Source: Phycisphaerales bacterium
Lineage (GTDB): Bacteria > Planctomycetota > Phycisphaerae > Sedimentisphaerales > Anaerohalosphaeraceae
Assembly (NCBI GenBank): GCA_011055475.1
Contig: DSDH01000484.1
Location: forward strand, 1-11,219
Direction: 5' to 3'
Length of the DNA: 11,219 bases
Position numbers and translations under genes: made by a program. Positions 1 through 7,114 of the stretch are shown here, in pieces. The stretch's first letter is position 1, and each line of letters begins with the position of its first letter. The notes under the pieces were generated by a model. The model was not told the DNA's origin. It ran no database searches and saw only the letters and a list, made by a program, of their open reading frames with translations.

Positions 1-1857
1 CACGAGAAGGTGCGTCGTTTGACCTCTTTCACCTACACGGCCCACGTCGAGCAGGGGCGGATCGTCCGGACCGACCGCAAGCAGGGATGCCTGGCCGTGA
101 CGGGGTACCCGGCGGCGCGGTTCCTGGCCGAGCCGACGCGGTGGAGTGATCTGGTCTTGCCCGAGTATCGGTTCGCCCTGCGCCGAGCCCTCGTCAAGGT
201 TCTCGCCGGCCGTCCGGTCGGCCCGATCGAGTGTCGCATTCGCCGCGCCGATGGGGCCGTTCGCTGGGTGCGCCAGACGCTGATCCGCCACACCGACGAT
301 CAGGGGCGGTTGTGCCGCATCGACGCCTTGGTGGATGACGTCACCGAGGCCAAGCAGATCGAGCAGGCCCTGCGGGACAGTGAGGAGCGGTATCATCGCA
401 TGGTGGCCAATGTCCCGGGTCTGGTCTTCCAGTTCCAGCTTCGTCCGGACGGCACCATGCGCTTCACGTTCGTCAGTGAACGGTCGCGGGAGCTGTTCGG
501 CCTGGAGGCCGAACAGCTTTGCGAGGACCCCTACGTGCTGTTCGACCACTTCACCGCCGAGGACCGCACGGAGATCCTGCAGGGCATGGCGGATTCGGCC
601 GAACGGCTCTGCCCGTGGCAATGGTGGGCCACGGGCCGCTTCTGCGGCGAGAGCCGCCTGTTCCAGTGCGTGGCCCAGCCGGCCCGCACGCCGGACGGCC
701 AAACGCAGTGGGACGGCCTGATGCTCGACATGACCGAGCATCGCCGCAAGGAGGAGGAAATCCGGCAGTTGGCCCGATTTCCCGATGAGAACCCGAATCC
801 CGTGCTGCGGGTGGACGGCGAGGGGCGGATCCGCTACGCCAACAAAGCCAGTGCCCCGTTGCTGCATCTCTGGGGCCGCGAGCCGGGACATTTGTTACCC
901 GATGATCTGTTGACAATTACGCGGACGATCCAGGGCACCGGTTCGCATCGCTGCGTGGAGGTGCAGTGCAAAGACCACATCTTCAGCATCGTCTTTGCGT
1001 CCATCCGGGAGGCGGGCTACGTCAATCTGTACGCCCGGGACGTGACGGAGGTGCGGCGGGCCCACCAGGAGCTGCTTCGCATCAACGCCGCGCTTCGCGA
1101 GCACGACCGGCTCAAGAGCGAATTCGTCTCCACCGTCTCGCACGAGCTGCGGACGCCGCTGTGCATCTTCAAGAACACGATCTCCAACGCCATGGCCGGC
1201 GTGATGGGCAAGGTCAGCCCGAAACTGTACGCCAGCCTGGAGATGGCCGACCGGAGCATCGACCGGCTCAGCCGGATCATCGGCGACTTCCTGGATATCT
1301 CGAAGATCGAGTCGGGCACGCTGCGGCTTGAACGCGAGAGCCTGTCAGTGCGATCCCTCGTCGAGGAGGTGATCGCCTCACTGGGTCCCCTGGCCGAGGC
1401 CAAGGGCATCGAGATGGAAGGCCGACTGCCCCGGCGGGATATGCCGGTGTTCGGCGACCGGGATCGCGTCATTCAGGTGCTGACCAATCTGGTGGGCAAC
1501 GCGATTAAGTTCATTCCCGTCAACTGCCACGTGGAGGTCGCCGCGCGGCAGGTGGACGAAGAGGTCGAGTTCATGGTCAAAGACGATGGTCCCGGCCTGA
1601 GCCGCGACGACATGGAGCGCATCTTCGACCGCTTCGTGCAAATGCACAAGATCGCCGGAGCGGGCGAACACGGCACGGGGCTGGGCCTGGCGATCGCCAA
1701 GAGCCTGGTCGAGATGCACGGCGGGCGAATCTGGGTCGAGAGTGCCCCGGCGCAGGGGTGCCGCTTCTACTTCACGCTGCCCACGTCCGAACCGGTCGGG
1801 GCCGACGACCAGACACGGGTCTTGTCCGCCGCCGGCACCGAATCACAGCGGGGTTGA
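1..1857 (+). CDS. Multi-PAS sensor histidine kinase, 5' end probably outside the window
   Basis: Sensor kinase of a two-component system, predicted to autophosphorylate on His and pass phosphate to an unlinked response regulator. Numbering from the GTG at 10: PAS 1 about residues 7-113, PAS 2 about 123-245, PAS 3 about 255-350 (starts NPNPVLRVDGEG), a short coiled linker, then a HisKA domain with SHELRTP and phospho-acceptor His378. The HATPase_c domain has the N box NLVGNAIKF (Asn497), G1 box DDGPGL (525-530) and G2 box GTGLGLAI (555-562). All catalytic boxes look intact. There is no transmembrane segment or receiver domain, so it should sense a cytosolic signal. The frame is open to base 1 and the GTG at 10 has no properly spaced ribosome binding site (GAGAAGG abuts it), so the true start probably lies upstream. 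The gene converges on xerC, 109 bases apart. The ligand of the PAS domains is unknown. Confidence 0.9.
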   Translation, partial: HEKVRRLTSFTYTAHVEQGRIVRTDRKQGCLAVTGYPAARFLAEPTRWSDLVLPEYRFALRRALVKVLAGRPVGPIECRIRRADGAVRWVRQTLIRHTDDQGRLCRIDALVDDVTEAKQIEQALRDSEERYHRMVANVPGLVFQFQLRPDGTMRFTFVSERSRELFGLEAEQLCEDPYVLFDHFTAEDRTEILQGMADSAERLCPWQWWATGRFCGESRLFQCVAQPARTPDGQTQWDGLMLDMTEHRRKEEEIRQLARFPDENPNPVLRVDGEGRIRYANKASAPLLHLWGREPGHLLPDDLLTITRTIQGTGSHRCVEVQCKDHIFSIVFASIREAGYVNLYARDVTEVRRAHQELLRINAALREHDRLKSEFVSTVSHELRTPLCIFKNTISNAMAGVMGKVSPKLYASLEMADRSIDRLSRIIGDFLDISKIESGTLRLERESLSVRSLVEEVIASLGPLAEAKGIEMEGRLPRRDMPVFGDRDRVIQVLTNLVGNAIKFIPVNCHVEVAARQVDEEVEFMVKDDGPGLSRDDMERIFDRFVQMHKIAGAGEHGTGLGLAIAKSLVEMHGGRIWVESAPAQGCRFYFTLPTSEPVGADDQTRVLSAAGTESQRG

Positions 1858-1915
1858 CTCCCTCCATTCGGGATCACCGAACGACGTTCCTCGACGCTTC
1901 AGTGTCCGCCGCGTG

Positions 1916-1948
1916 AAAAAAAACGGCCCGTCGAAATCAACGGGCCGT
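1916..1948 (-). terminator. Intrinsic terminator of the xerC transcript
   Basis: On the minus strand a perfect 9-bp GC-rich stem (arms 1940-1948 and 1923-1931, loop of 8 bases) runs directly into a run of T residues (A tract 1916-1923 on the plus strand). It lies 18 bases beyond the xerC stop codon. The hairpin has no T tract in the plus orientation, so it should not serve the convergent histidine kinase gene. Confidence 0.9.
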
Positions 1949-1966
1949 GGAAGGCGCTGGCGAAGG

Positions 1967-2974
1967 TCAGTAGGACGAGTCCGGGCCCATGCCGTCCCGC
2001 GGATGGGCCTGATCGTAGACCTCCTTCATCTTGGCGGTCGTCACGTGGGTGTAGATCTGCGTGGTGGACAGCGACTGGTGTCCCAGGAGCTCCTGCACGC
2101 TGCGCAGGTCCGCGCCGTTGTTGAGCATGTGCGTGGCGAAGCTGTGTCGCAGGGTGTGCGGGCTGATCGCCGGGTCGAGCCCGGCCTGACGCAGGTACTT
2201 GTCCATCTTGCGCCGCACGCTGCGGGTGCTCAGCCGCTTGCCGTGCTTGTTGGCGAACAGGACCTTGCCGTCGAAGTGGCTGTCGTGCTGCATCCGGCGG
2301 TTGCGCAGCTCAATGTAACGCTGAATCGCCTGCAGGGCGCTGGAGCCGATGGGGCTGATGCGCTCCTTCTTGCCCTTGCCGCGGATGTGGATGACCTCGC
2401 CGAGAAAATCCACGTCGTCCATGTTCAGGGCGACGATCTCGCTGACCCGCATGCCCGTGCTGTACAATGTTTCCAGGATGGCCCGGTCGCGGGCGCCCAG
2501 CCACGTGTCCGACGGCGGCGTGTTGAGCAGACGCTGCACCTCCGTATACTCGAGGTAGCGCGGCAGCTTCTTGTCCTGCCGCGGCGTCTTGACCACCGCC
2601 ACGGGGTTGCTCGTCAGGTAGTTGCGGCGCACGAGGAACTTGTAGAAGCTGCGCAGCGTCGCCAGCTTGCGGGCCGTCGTCGACTTGGAGTACTGCTTGT
2701 CGTTCAGGAACACGAGAAACGCCCGGATCGTGTCCGTGTCGACCTGAAGGATGCGCTGCTCCAGGTTCGTCTGCGTCTGGGTCGCCACGGCCGTGGCCGC
2801 GCCGCTGCCTTCCAGGCTCGCCCCGGACGGCGCCGGCTCGTTTTGATTGTGCCCCAGCAGCCAGTCCGTGAACTGCTCCAGGTCCGCCCCATAGCACTTG
2901 GCGGTGTGGTCCGAGAAGTGCTTCTCATACTTCAGGTAGCTCAAAAACTCTTGGGTAATGGCACAATCTTTCAT
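1967..2974 (-). CDS. xerC: Tyrosine recombinase XerC (XerC/D family)
   Basis: Site-specific tyrosine recombinase, probably acting with a second Xer protein at the chromosomal dif site to resolve dimers. The N-terminal SAM-like DNA-binding domain (about 1-125) is interrupted at about 42-75 by a Ser/Ala/Thr/Gln-rich linker that Xer proteins of usual length (about 300 aa) lack, giving 335 aa here. The catalytic domain (about 135-325) shows all expected residues: Arg176 (STGMRVSE), Lys200 (RGKGKKER), His273 and Arg276 (HTLRH), His299 (LLGHQS) and nucleophile Tyr308 (TTQIYTH). The ATG at 2974 has a GAAGGG ribosome binding site six bases upstream. It lies 67 bases after the small gene at 3042-3293 and is probably co-transcribed with it. 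XerD or a phage integrase is less likely, because there is no sign of mobile-element genes nearby; XerC versus XerD cannot be settled from sequence alone. Confidence 0.9.
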   Translation of the reverse strand: MKDCAITQEFLSYLKYEKHFSDHTAKCYGADLEQFTDWLLGHNQNEPAPSGASLEGSGAATAVATQTQTNLEQRILQVDTDTIRAFLVFLNDKQYSKSTTARKLATLRSFYKFLVRRNYLTSNPVAVVKTPRQDKKLPRYLEYTEVQRLLNTPPSDTWLGARDRAILETLYSTGMRVSEIVALNMDDVDFLGEVIHIRGKGKKERISPIGSSALQAIQRYIELRNRRMQHDSHFDGKVLFANKHGKRLSTRSVRRKMDKYLRQAGLDPAISPHTLRHSFATHMLNNGADLRSVQELLGHQSLSTTQIYTHVTTAKMKEVYDQAHPRDGMGPDSSY

Positions 2975-3041
2975 GGTTGACCCTTCAGCTTCTTGTGGTA
3001 TCCGAAGCGATCCGTATTCTCATCCTTGTCCATGGCCGACC

Positions 3042-3293
3042 TCAGGACTCATCCGGGAAGGATTGCAGCGGGTCGGGCAGGTCCTTGCACAGCAGGCGGT
3101 CGGCTTCGCCGATGAGCGACTGCGTCAGCTTGAAACTCAGCACGGCCGCGTCGAACCAGTCAAAACTCGTCCGTTCATCGGTGGCCTGGTGCACGAGGCA
3201 ATCCAACAGATCCGCCTCGTCGCCGGCGTCGTAACGGAAGATGTACTTCTCCTGGCCCTTGTTCAGAACGAGTTGTTTTCGGTCGCCGTTCAT
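3042..3293 (-). CDS. Small hypothetical protein upstream of xerC
   Basis: 83-aa protein of unknown function, acidic overall, with no signal peptide or membrane segment. The N-terminal part (GQEKYIFRYDAGDE, residues 13-26) looks like a short beta-hairpin. The middle (LLDCLVHQATDE) and the stretch SFDWFDAAVLSFKL (43-56) look like amphipathic helices; the FDWFDAAVLS core resembles a small hypothetical family that I associate, from memory only, with planctomycete genomes. Support for a real gene is the intact frame with high-GC codon use, the same strand as xerC with a 67-base gap, and the absence of any competing frame of better quality. The ATG at 3293 is the only Met start; its ribosome binding site is weak (GTGTGGA next to the start). 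No function can be assigned. Co-transcription with xerC is inference. Confidence 0.7.
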   Translation of the reverse strand: MNGDRKQLVLNKGQEKYIFRYDAGDEADLLDCLVHQATDERTSFDWFDAAVLSFKLTQSLIGEADRLLCKDLPDPLQSFPDES

Positions 3294-3455
3294 TCCACAC
3301 GCACTCGTGGTTCATCCCGCCAAGCCAACATGTCCATAGCTTTTTATCGGGCTGTTTCGCGCTCGCTGAAGCGGTTTTTTAAGGTTTTTTCTCGGTCCCT
3401 TCGGCTTTCTCCGGACACGGAGACCGCAGGGCCGATATCAGGGTTGGCAAGGCGT

Positions 3456-3474
3456 GTTATCGGGTGTGGATAAC
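3456..3474 (-). promoter_or_regulatory. Consensus DnaA box within a short inverted repeat
   Basis: Bases 3465-3473 read TGTGGATAA, the exact complement of the Escherichia coli consensus DnaA box TTATCCACA. It overlaps an inverted repeat GTTATC (3456-3461) / GATAAC (3469-3474) with a 7-base spacer. A single box is not an origin; it could be a DnaA-regulated promoter site, an operator for another dyad-binding protein, or chance. It lies about 170 bases upstream of the small gene-xerC unit. Confidence 0.35.
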
Positions 3475-3521
3475 CGGCGCGCGATACGGGCCGGGATTGG
3501 TTCTCCGAAGAAACGTCCCAT

Positions 3522-3577
3522 AACGTCCGCCCGTTTTCGGGGCGGTCGGCGCGTCAGGCGTGTCGGTGGCGGACGTT
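3522..3577. repeat. Inverted repeat downstream of the radical SAM gene
   Basis: Perfect 10-bp arms AACGTCCGCC (3522-3531) and GGCGGACGTT (3568-3577) separated by 36 GC-rich bases, 13 bases past the stop codon of the radical SAM gene on the minus strand. It could form an mRNA-end hairpin protecting or ending the four-gene operon transcript. It lacks the T tract of an intrinsic terminator. Confidence 0.4.
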
Positions 3578-3590
3578 CGATTGCCGGGGG

Positions 3591-4520
3591 CTATCGGGCC
3601 TGGAAGTACGTCGCCGAACCCCGCGCGCGGCGCTCGATGCGGTCCTGGCCTTCGAGACGCTGCAGGGCCTTGAGCACCTCCGCGTAGGGCGCCCCCAGGG
3701 AGGCCGCCAAGTCGTGGGCGGTGCACGGCCGCCGTCGCAGCACGTCCAGCACACGGTCAAGCAGGGCGGCCTCGGAGCGACTGGGGGCCGGGCGGTCGAA
3801 ATCGACCACGACCTGGGCGCGGGGGCCGAGGGCCGCGGCGATTTGCGCCATACGGTCCGGGTCGACCATGTGAACATCGGGCTCCGTGGTGGGCCGGACG
3901 GCCGTGTTCAGGTCCACCCGGTCCGGCCCGATCCGCTCGATGAGTCGGGCGATCTTCTCGATCTGCTCATCGCTGGTGTTGATCGGCTCGATCAGGAAGA
4001 CCTCCAGCCAAATCGGCCCCCGGTACTCCCGGCGGAAGCGGCACAGCCCGTCCACAAAGCCGTCGAACGTGATCGAGGAATGCGGCTGGTTGATCCGGCG
4101 AAACGTGGCCTCGTCCCCCGCATCCAGTGACGGCAGCACGACGTCGGCCTGTGCGCAGTCGGCCCGCACGGCCGGGTCGCTCAGCAGCGTGCCGTTGGTG
4201 ATGACGGCCACGGGGATATCGGTCATCTCATGGACGGAGCGGATCATGCGGCCGAGATCGCGGTGCAGGGTCGGCTCGCCCGAGCCGCTGAAGGTGATGT
4301 GATCGGCGTTCAGGCCGGCCTTCAACCGGGCTCGGATCTCGTCCAGCACCGCCTGTGTCGGCACGAATACGCCCCGCTCGATCTGCTGGGCCGCGTGCAC
4401 GCCTAACTGGCAGTACACGCAGTTCTGCGTGCAGGTCTTGAGGGGGGTGATATCCACCCCCAGGCTCAAACCCAGCCGCCGGGAGGGGACGGGGCCGAAC
4501 AGGTACTTCTCGCGGCTCAC
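3591..4520 (-). CDS. Radical SAM protein (COG0731-like) with C-terminal winged helix
   Basis: Iron-sulfur enzyme that should cleave S-adenosylmethionine to a 5'-deoxyadenosyl radical; the substrate is unknown. The N-terminus carries FGPVPSRRLG and the cluster motif C30-x3-C34-x2-C37 (CTQNCVYC). GSGEPT at 79-84 is the SAM-binding GEP motif, and a TIM-barrel-like region extends to about 240. Residues 250-309 look like a small winged helix (CTAHDLAASLGAP, ALQRLEGQDRIERR). The FGPVPSRRLG...CVYCQLG pattern is typical of the group annotated COG0731, named after archaeal wybutosine enzymes, though bacterial members are mostly uncharacterised. It is not an obvious sulfatase-maturating enzyme: the Cys-rich SPASM tail is missing. 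The GTG start overlaps the kdsA stop (GTGA) behind an AAGGGGAG ribosome binding site, indicating translational coupling. It is last in the operon. Confidence 0.85.
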   Translation of the reverse strand: MSREKYLFGPVPSRRLGLSLGVDITPLKTCTQNCVYCQLGVHAAQQIERGVFVPTQAVLDEIRARLKAGLNADHITFSGSGEPTLHRDLGRMIRSVHEMTDIPVAVITNGTLLSDPAVRADCAQADVVLPSLDAGDEATFRRINQPHSSITFDGFVDGLCRFRREYRGPIWLEVFLIEPINTSDEQIEKIARLIERIGPDRVDLNTAVRPTTEPDVHMVDPDRMAQIAAALGPRAQVVVDFDRPAPSRSEAALLDRVLDVLRRRPCTAHDLAASLGAPYAEVLKALQRLEGQDRIERRARGSATYFQAR

Positions 4521-5341
4521 GACGGCTCCCCTTGCTTGACCAGGTCGTAAATGGCTTTACACGTGCGAATTACATCCGGCAACCAGTCCAGGGGCATCAT
4601 GCACGCCGCATCGCAGCGGGCCCGCTCGGGGTCGGGATGGGTTTCGATGAACAGCCCATCGGCGCCGGCGGCCACCGCCGCCCGCGCCAGGATCGGCGCC
4701 AGATCGCGCTGGCCGCCGCTGGCGTGTCCCAGGCCGCCGGGCCGCTGCGTACTGTGCGTGGCGTCGAACACCACCGGGCAGCCCAACGCCTGCATCGCCG
4801 GGATCGCCGTCATGTCGTTGACCAGCCGCTGATAGCCGAAAAACGTGCCCCGCTCGGTGAGCAACACCTGGTTATTGCCGGTCGCCCGGACCTTGTCCAC
4901 GGCGTTGGCCATCTCCTCCGGCGAGACGAACTGGCCCTTCTTGATGTTCACGGGTCTGCCGGTTTCGCCGCAGGCCACGAGCAGATCGGTCTGGCGGCAC
5001 AAAAACGCCGGCACCTGCAAGCAATCGACGACCGTGGCCGCTTCCGAGGCCTGTTCGGGCAGGTGTACATCGGTGACGACGGGCAGGCCCGATCGCTCCT
5101 TGACCTCGGCCAGGACCTTGAGCCCCTCGACCAGACCGGGCCCGCGGAAACTACCGGCACTCGAACGGTTGGCCTTGTCGAAGCTGGCCTTGAAGAAGAT
5201 GGGCACACCGGTTGCGTGGGCGACCTCCACCAGCCGCCCGGCCACGTCCAGACACAGGTCGCGGCTCTCGATGACGCAGGGCCCGGCGATGACAAACAGC
5301 CCGCCGCCGGGCTCTATAGTGACCCGACCGATAGAAAGCAC
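4517..5341 (-). CDS. kdsA: 2-dehydro-3-deoxyphosphooctonate aldolase (Kdo-8-phosphate synthase)
   Basis: Condenses phosphoenolpyruvate with arabinose 5-phosphate to make Kdo 8-phosphate, a cytosolic step toward the inner core of lipopolysaccharide. The 274-aa length is normal. Diagnostic motifs are IAGPCVIES (18-26), FKASFDKANRSS (50-61; the KANRSS signature separates it from DAHP synthase), RGPGLVEGL (66-74), VTDVH (89-93), CRQTDLL (115-121) and NIKKGQF (132-138). Cys22 stands where metal-independent enzymes have Asn, and His196, Glu233 and Asp244 match the other metal ligands, so this is predicted to be the metal-dependent class (as in Aquifex). The start is GTG with a GGAG box about nine bases upstream; no in-frame ATG fits better. 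It lies 98 bases after the lipid kinase gene and overlaps the radical SAM gene by four bases. Confidence 0.95.
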   Translation of the reverse strand: MLSIGRVTIEPGGGLFVIAGPCVIESRDLCLDVAGRLVEVAHATGVPIFFKASFDKANRSSAGSFRGPGLVEGLKVLAEVKERSGLPVVTDVHLPEQASEAATVVDCLQVPAFLCRQTDLLVACGETGRPVNIKKGQFVSPEEMANAVDKVRATGNNQVLLTERGTFFGYQRLVNDMTAIPAMQALGCPVVFDATHSTQRPGGLGHASGGQRDLAPILARAAVAAGADGLFIETHPDPERARCDAACMMPLDWLPDVIRTCKAIYDLVKQGEPS

Positions 5342-5439
5342 GCTCGTTTCTCCATTCCAGGATTCCCTGTCGCGGGATCAACTCGGATCGGTCCCCGCGC
5401 CAGGATTCTCCGCGCCGCATCGCCGTCGGTCAACCGAAA

Positions 5440-6384
5440 TCAGCTCAGCATGCGCAGCAGGCGGGTGCGGATGCCCGCCGGTTTGGCGCCGGGCGGCACC
5501 AGGACGCGGACGGCTTGGGGGACGACCTCGATGTCGATGGGCAGGGCCGGGCCCGGGTCGCCGTCGATCTCCGTGTTGACCCAGGCATCGGATGAGCGGA
5601 CGCGGATGGTGCGGCACTTGCGGTAGATCACATCCGGTCGATCCGCGTGGCGTTTGAGCACGGTCAGGGCCGCGTGTTTGAGCAGGTGCACGTGGCCGCG
5701 GCACTTATAGAAGCACAGGTCGAGCAGCCCATCGCTGTAATCGGCGTAGTGCAGCAACTGCAGCCCGATGGCGTAGCGGGAGATATTGCCCACGAACAGC
5801 ATGCCGTGGCCGTCGAGGGTCTCCTCGCCGTCGATCTCGATCTCGAACCGGGGGAAACGGTGGCCCCAGAAGGTCTGCCACAACGGCCAGAAGTAGTCCA
5901 GGTGATTGATATGCCCCTTGCGTTTCTCGTTGACGATCCTGACGACGGTGCCGTCGAAGCCGAAACCGCAGATGCTGGTGAAGCACCGCCCGTTGGCCCG
6001 CCCCAAGTCCAGGGCCCGCACGACGCCACCCTCGAAGGTACGAACGAGCGTCTTGGTCTTTAGATCAAAGCCCAACTCATTGCCCAGGAGGTTCTCGGTC
6101 CCGGTGGGGATGACCAGCAGGGGGGTGGAACGTCCCTCGAGCCTGTGGGCCACCTCGCGGATGGTGCCGTCACCCCCCGCCGCCGCGATGAGCATGCATT
6201 CGGACTCGGTGGCGGCCCGGGCGGCCAACTCGCCGGCGTGCGTGAGCGACTGCGTCAGGTGCGTGCGGACGCTGAACCCCCGATCCTTCAGGTACTCGCG
6301 GAACTCGCCGACCATGGCCTTGTTGCTGCTCGACCCGCTTTTGGGGTTGATGATCAACGCAATGTAACCGTCGTCTGGATTCAC
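5440..6384 (-). CDS. Diacylglycerol kinase-family lipid kinase (YegS/BmrU-like)
   Basis: ATP-dependent lipid kinase of the DAGK catalytic superfamily, probably phosphorylating diacylglycerol or a related lipid at the cytoplasmic membrane face, for example to recycle lipid into phospholipid synthesis. The 314-aa length fits the family. Visible motifs: INPKSG at 12-17, the nucleotide-binding GGDGT at 70-74 followed by EVAH, PTGTEN at 93-98, and GFGFDG at 140-145. The C-terminal half forms the expected beta-sandwich lid, with GDPGP near residue 275. There is no membrane segment. The start is GTG with a GGAG box about eight bases upstream. It follows the CYTH gene by 33 bases and precedes kdsA by 98 bases on the same strand, placing it in an envelope-lipid operon. 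Exact substrate (diacylglycerol, ceramide or sphingosine-type lipid) cannot be read from the sequence. Confidence 0.88.
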   Translation of the reverse strand: MNPDDGYIALIINPKSGSSSNKAMVGEFREYLKDRGFSVRTHLTQSLTHAGELAARAATESECMLIAAAGGDGTIREVAHRLEGRSTPLLVIPTGTENLLGNELGFDLKTKTLVRTFEGGVVRALDLGRANGRCFTSICGFGFDGTVVRIVNEKRKGHINHLDYFWPLWQTFWGHRFPRFEIEIDGEETLDGHGMLFVGNISRYAIGLQLLHYADYSDGLLDLCFYKCRGHVHLLKHAALTVLKRHADRPDVIYRKCRTIRVRSSDAWVNTEIDGDPGPALPIDIEVVPQAVRVLVPPGAKPAGIRTRLLRMLS

Positions 6385-6417
6385 AGCCTGTTCTCCGGTG
6401 CATCGAGCGGGACATCT

Positions 6418-6984
6418 TCACTCATCGTCAAAAACCGCTTCGCGCTTTCCGGAATCCGTCCGGTCCAGGTGTTCTCGGACCAACCGGGCGTAGCCCGCGC
6501 GGATGGGTTCCAGGCCGTCCAGCCTCAGCCGAACGAGGACCCGCCGGATCGCGTGCTCGTCGGGGCCCTCGACCTCCACGAAGGTGCCCAACCGGGCGAC
6601 GCGGTCCAGGCAGACCTCGCAGCCGTCCAGGTGCCAGGTATCGCGGTCCTTCTCAATCACCAGCAGCCGCCGGTAGCCCAACTGTTCAAGAATGGCCTCC
6701 ATCGCCTCGGGATCGGCGATTTCGACCTCGGTTTCCGGGCGGACTTTGTAACGGGACGGTGCCTTGGGGCCCTTGAGCGTCAACAGGGCCTTGGATGCCC
6801 CGCCTCCGGTCTGCCGGCGGATCCGCAGGCCATATCCGGCCTCGATCAGCCGGCCTTGGGCATCCGCGAAGAACGTGTCCCGCTGTCGGGCCGCCCCGTG
6901 GGGCTGGGCCCCCAGCCGAGTCAGCCGCTCGGCGATCGGCTCCAGGGCTTCGACCGCAACCTTGGCTTCGATTTCTGTGGGCAT
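6418..6984 (-). CDS. CYTH-domain protein (class IV adenylate cyclase/triphosphatase-like)
   Basis: Predicted triphosphate tunnel enzyme of the CYTH superfamily, acting on a triphosphorylated substrate such as ATP, thiamine triphosphate or inorganic triphosphate. From the ATG at 6984 (188 aa) it begins with the hallmark ExExK motif (E4, E6, K8), then shows GLRIRR (52-57), LLTLKGP (67-73), ETEVEI (84-89), EKDRDTW (111-117) and VCLDRVARLGTFVEVEG (124-140), in the order seen in CyaB-type proteins. All charged tunnel positions appear present. The frame extends upstream to a TTG at 7068, but those 28 residues do not resemble the family and precede the ExExK start, and that TTG overlaps a possible promoter element, so the ATG is preferred although its ribosome binding site (AGAAG) is weak. 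It is first in the operon. Activity as cyclase versus triphosphatase is undecided. Confidence 0.87.
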   Translation of the reverse strand: MPTEIEAKVAVEALEPIAERLTRLGAQPHGAARQRDTFFADAQGRLIEAGYGLRIRRQTGGGASKALLTLKGPKAPSRYKVRPETEVEIADPEAMEAILEQLGYRRLLVIEKDRDTWHLDGCEVCLDRVARLGTFVEVEGPDEHAIRRVLVRLRLDGLEPIRAGYARLVREHLDRTDSGKREAVFDDE

Positions 6985-7039
6985 GGGCGTCTTCTGTCCT
7001 GTTCGGAGCAGGCTCGCTGTATTCGTTTCATTTTCGGCG

Positions 7040-7068
7040 ATTCTCGCAGAGCCCTGGATCGGATGCAA
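7040..7068 (-). promoter_or_regulatory. Possible weak promoter of the CYTH-kdsA operon
   Basis: On the minus strand TTGCAT (7063-7068) and GAGAAT (7040-7045) are separated by exactly 17 bases. The match to sigma70 consensus is only 3/6 and 4/6, so this is tentative. Its -35 element lies in one arm of the inverted repeat shared with the divergent promoter. Confidence 0.3.
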
Positions 7069-7114
7069 CGCAAAAGCGCTGACCGCACGTCACGCTCGAC
7101 GGGCTGTTGCATCC
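7061..7114. repeat. 9-bp inverted repeat in the divergent promoter region
   Basis: GGATGCAAC (7061-7069) and GTTGCATCC (7106-7114) are perfect inverted copies with 36 bases between them, about 45 bases centre to centre. Each arm includes the TTGCAT that serves as the proposed -35 element of the promoter pointing away from it. This could be a paired operator controlling both operons, or simply two similar -35 regions. Confidence 0.5.

Larger units (their letters stand above)
3294..3590. other. Gene-free region with DnaA box, T-tract repeats and inverted repeats
   Basis: 297 bases without a convincing gene, between the small gene and the end of the radical SAM gene. It must hold the promoter of the small gene-xerC unit (minus strand), but I see no clear -35/-10 pair; the best is a poor TTCAGC-16-GATAAA facing left. 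It contains two copies of GGTTTTTT spaced by two bases (3373-3380, 3383-3390), one perfect DnaA-box sequence (3465-3473) nested in a 6-bp inverted repeat, and a 10-bp inverted repeat at 3522-3577. No tRNA or intrinsic terminator with a T tract was found. Confidence 0.5.

Noticed and set aside
1742..2980. Long plus-strand open frame of 412 codons opposite xerC
   Set aside because: It is antisense to a gene with every XerC catalytic residue, and its protein is Arg/Val/Leu-rich low-quality sequence typical of a GC-rich shadow frame.
3355..3380. Plus-strand intrinsic terminator before the T run at 3375-3380
   Set aside because: Only a 4-bp CGCT/AGCG stem is possible and no plus-strand gene lies upstream.
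3294..3590. Chromosomal origin of replication
   Set aside because: Only one DnaA box, no clear AT-rich unwinding element beyond two short T tracts, and no dnaA, dnaN or gidA nearby.
4532..5626. Plus-strand open frame of 364 codons across kdsA
   Set aside because: Antisense to kdsA and the lipid kinase gene, with no recognisable motif; explained by high GC.
6985..7068. Longer CYTH start at the TTG at 7068
   Set aside because: The extra 28 residues have no family resemblance, and the ExExK motif belongs at the very N-terminus; the TTG also overlaps the proposed leftward -35 element.
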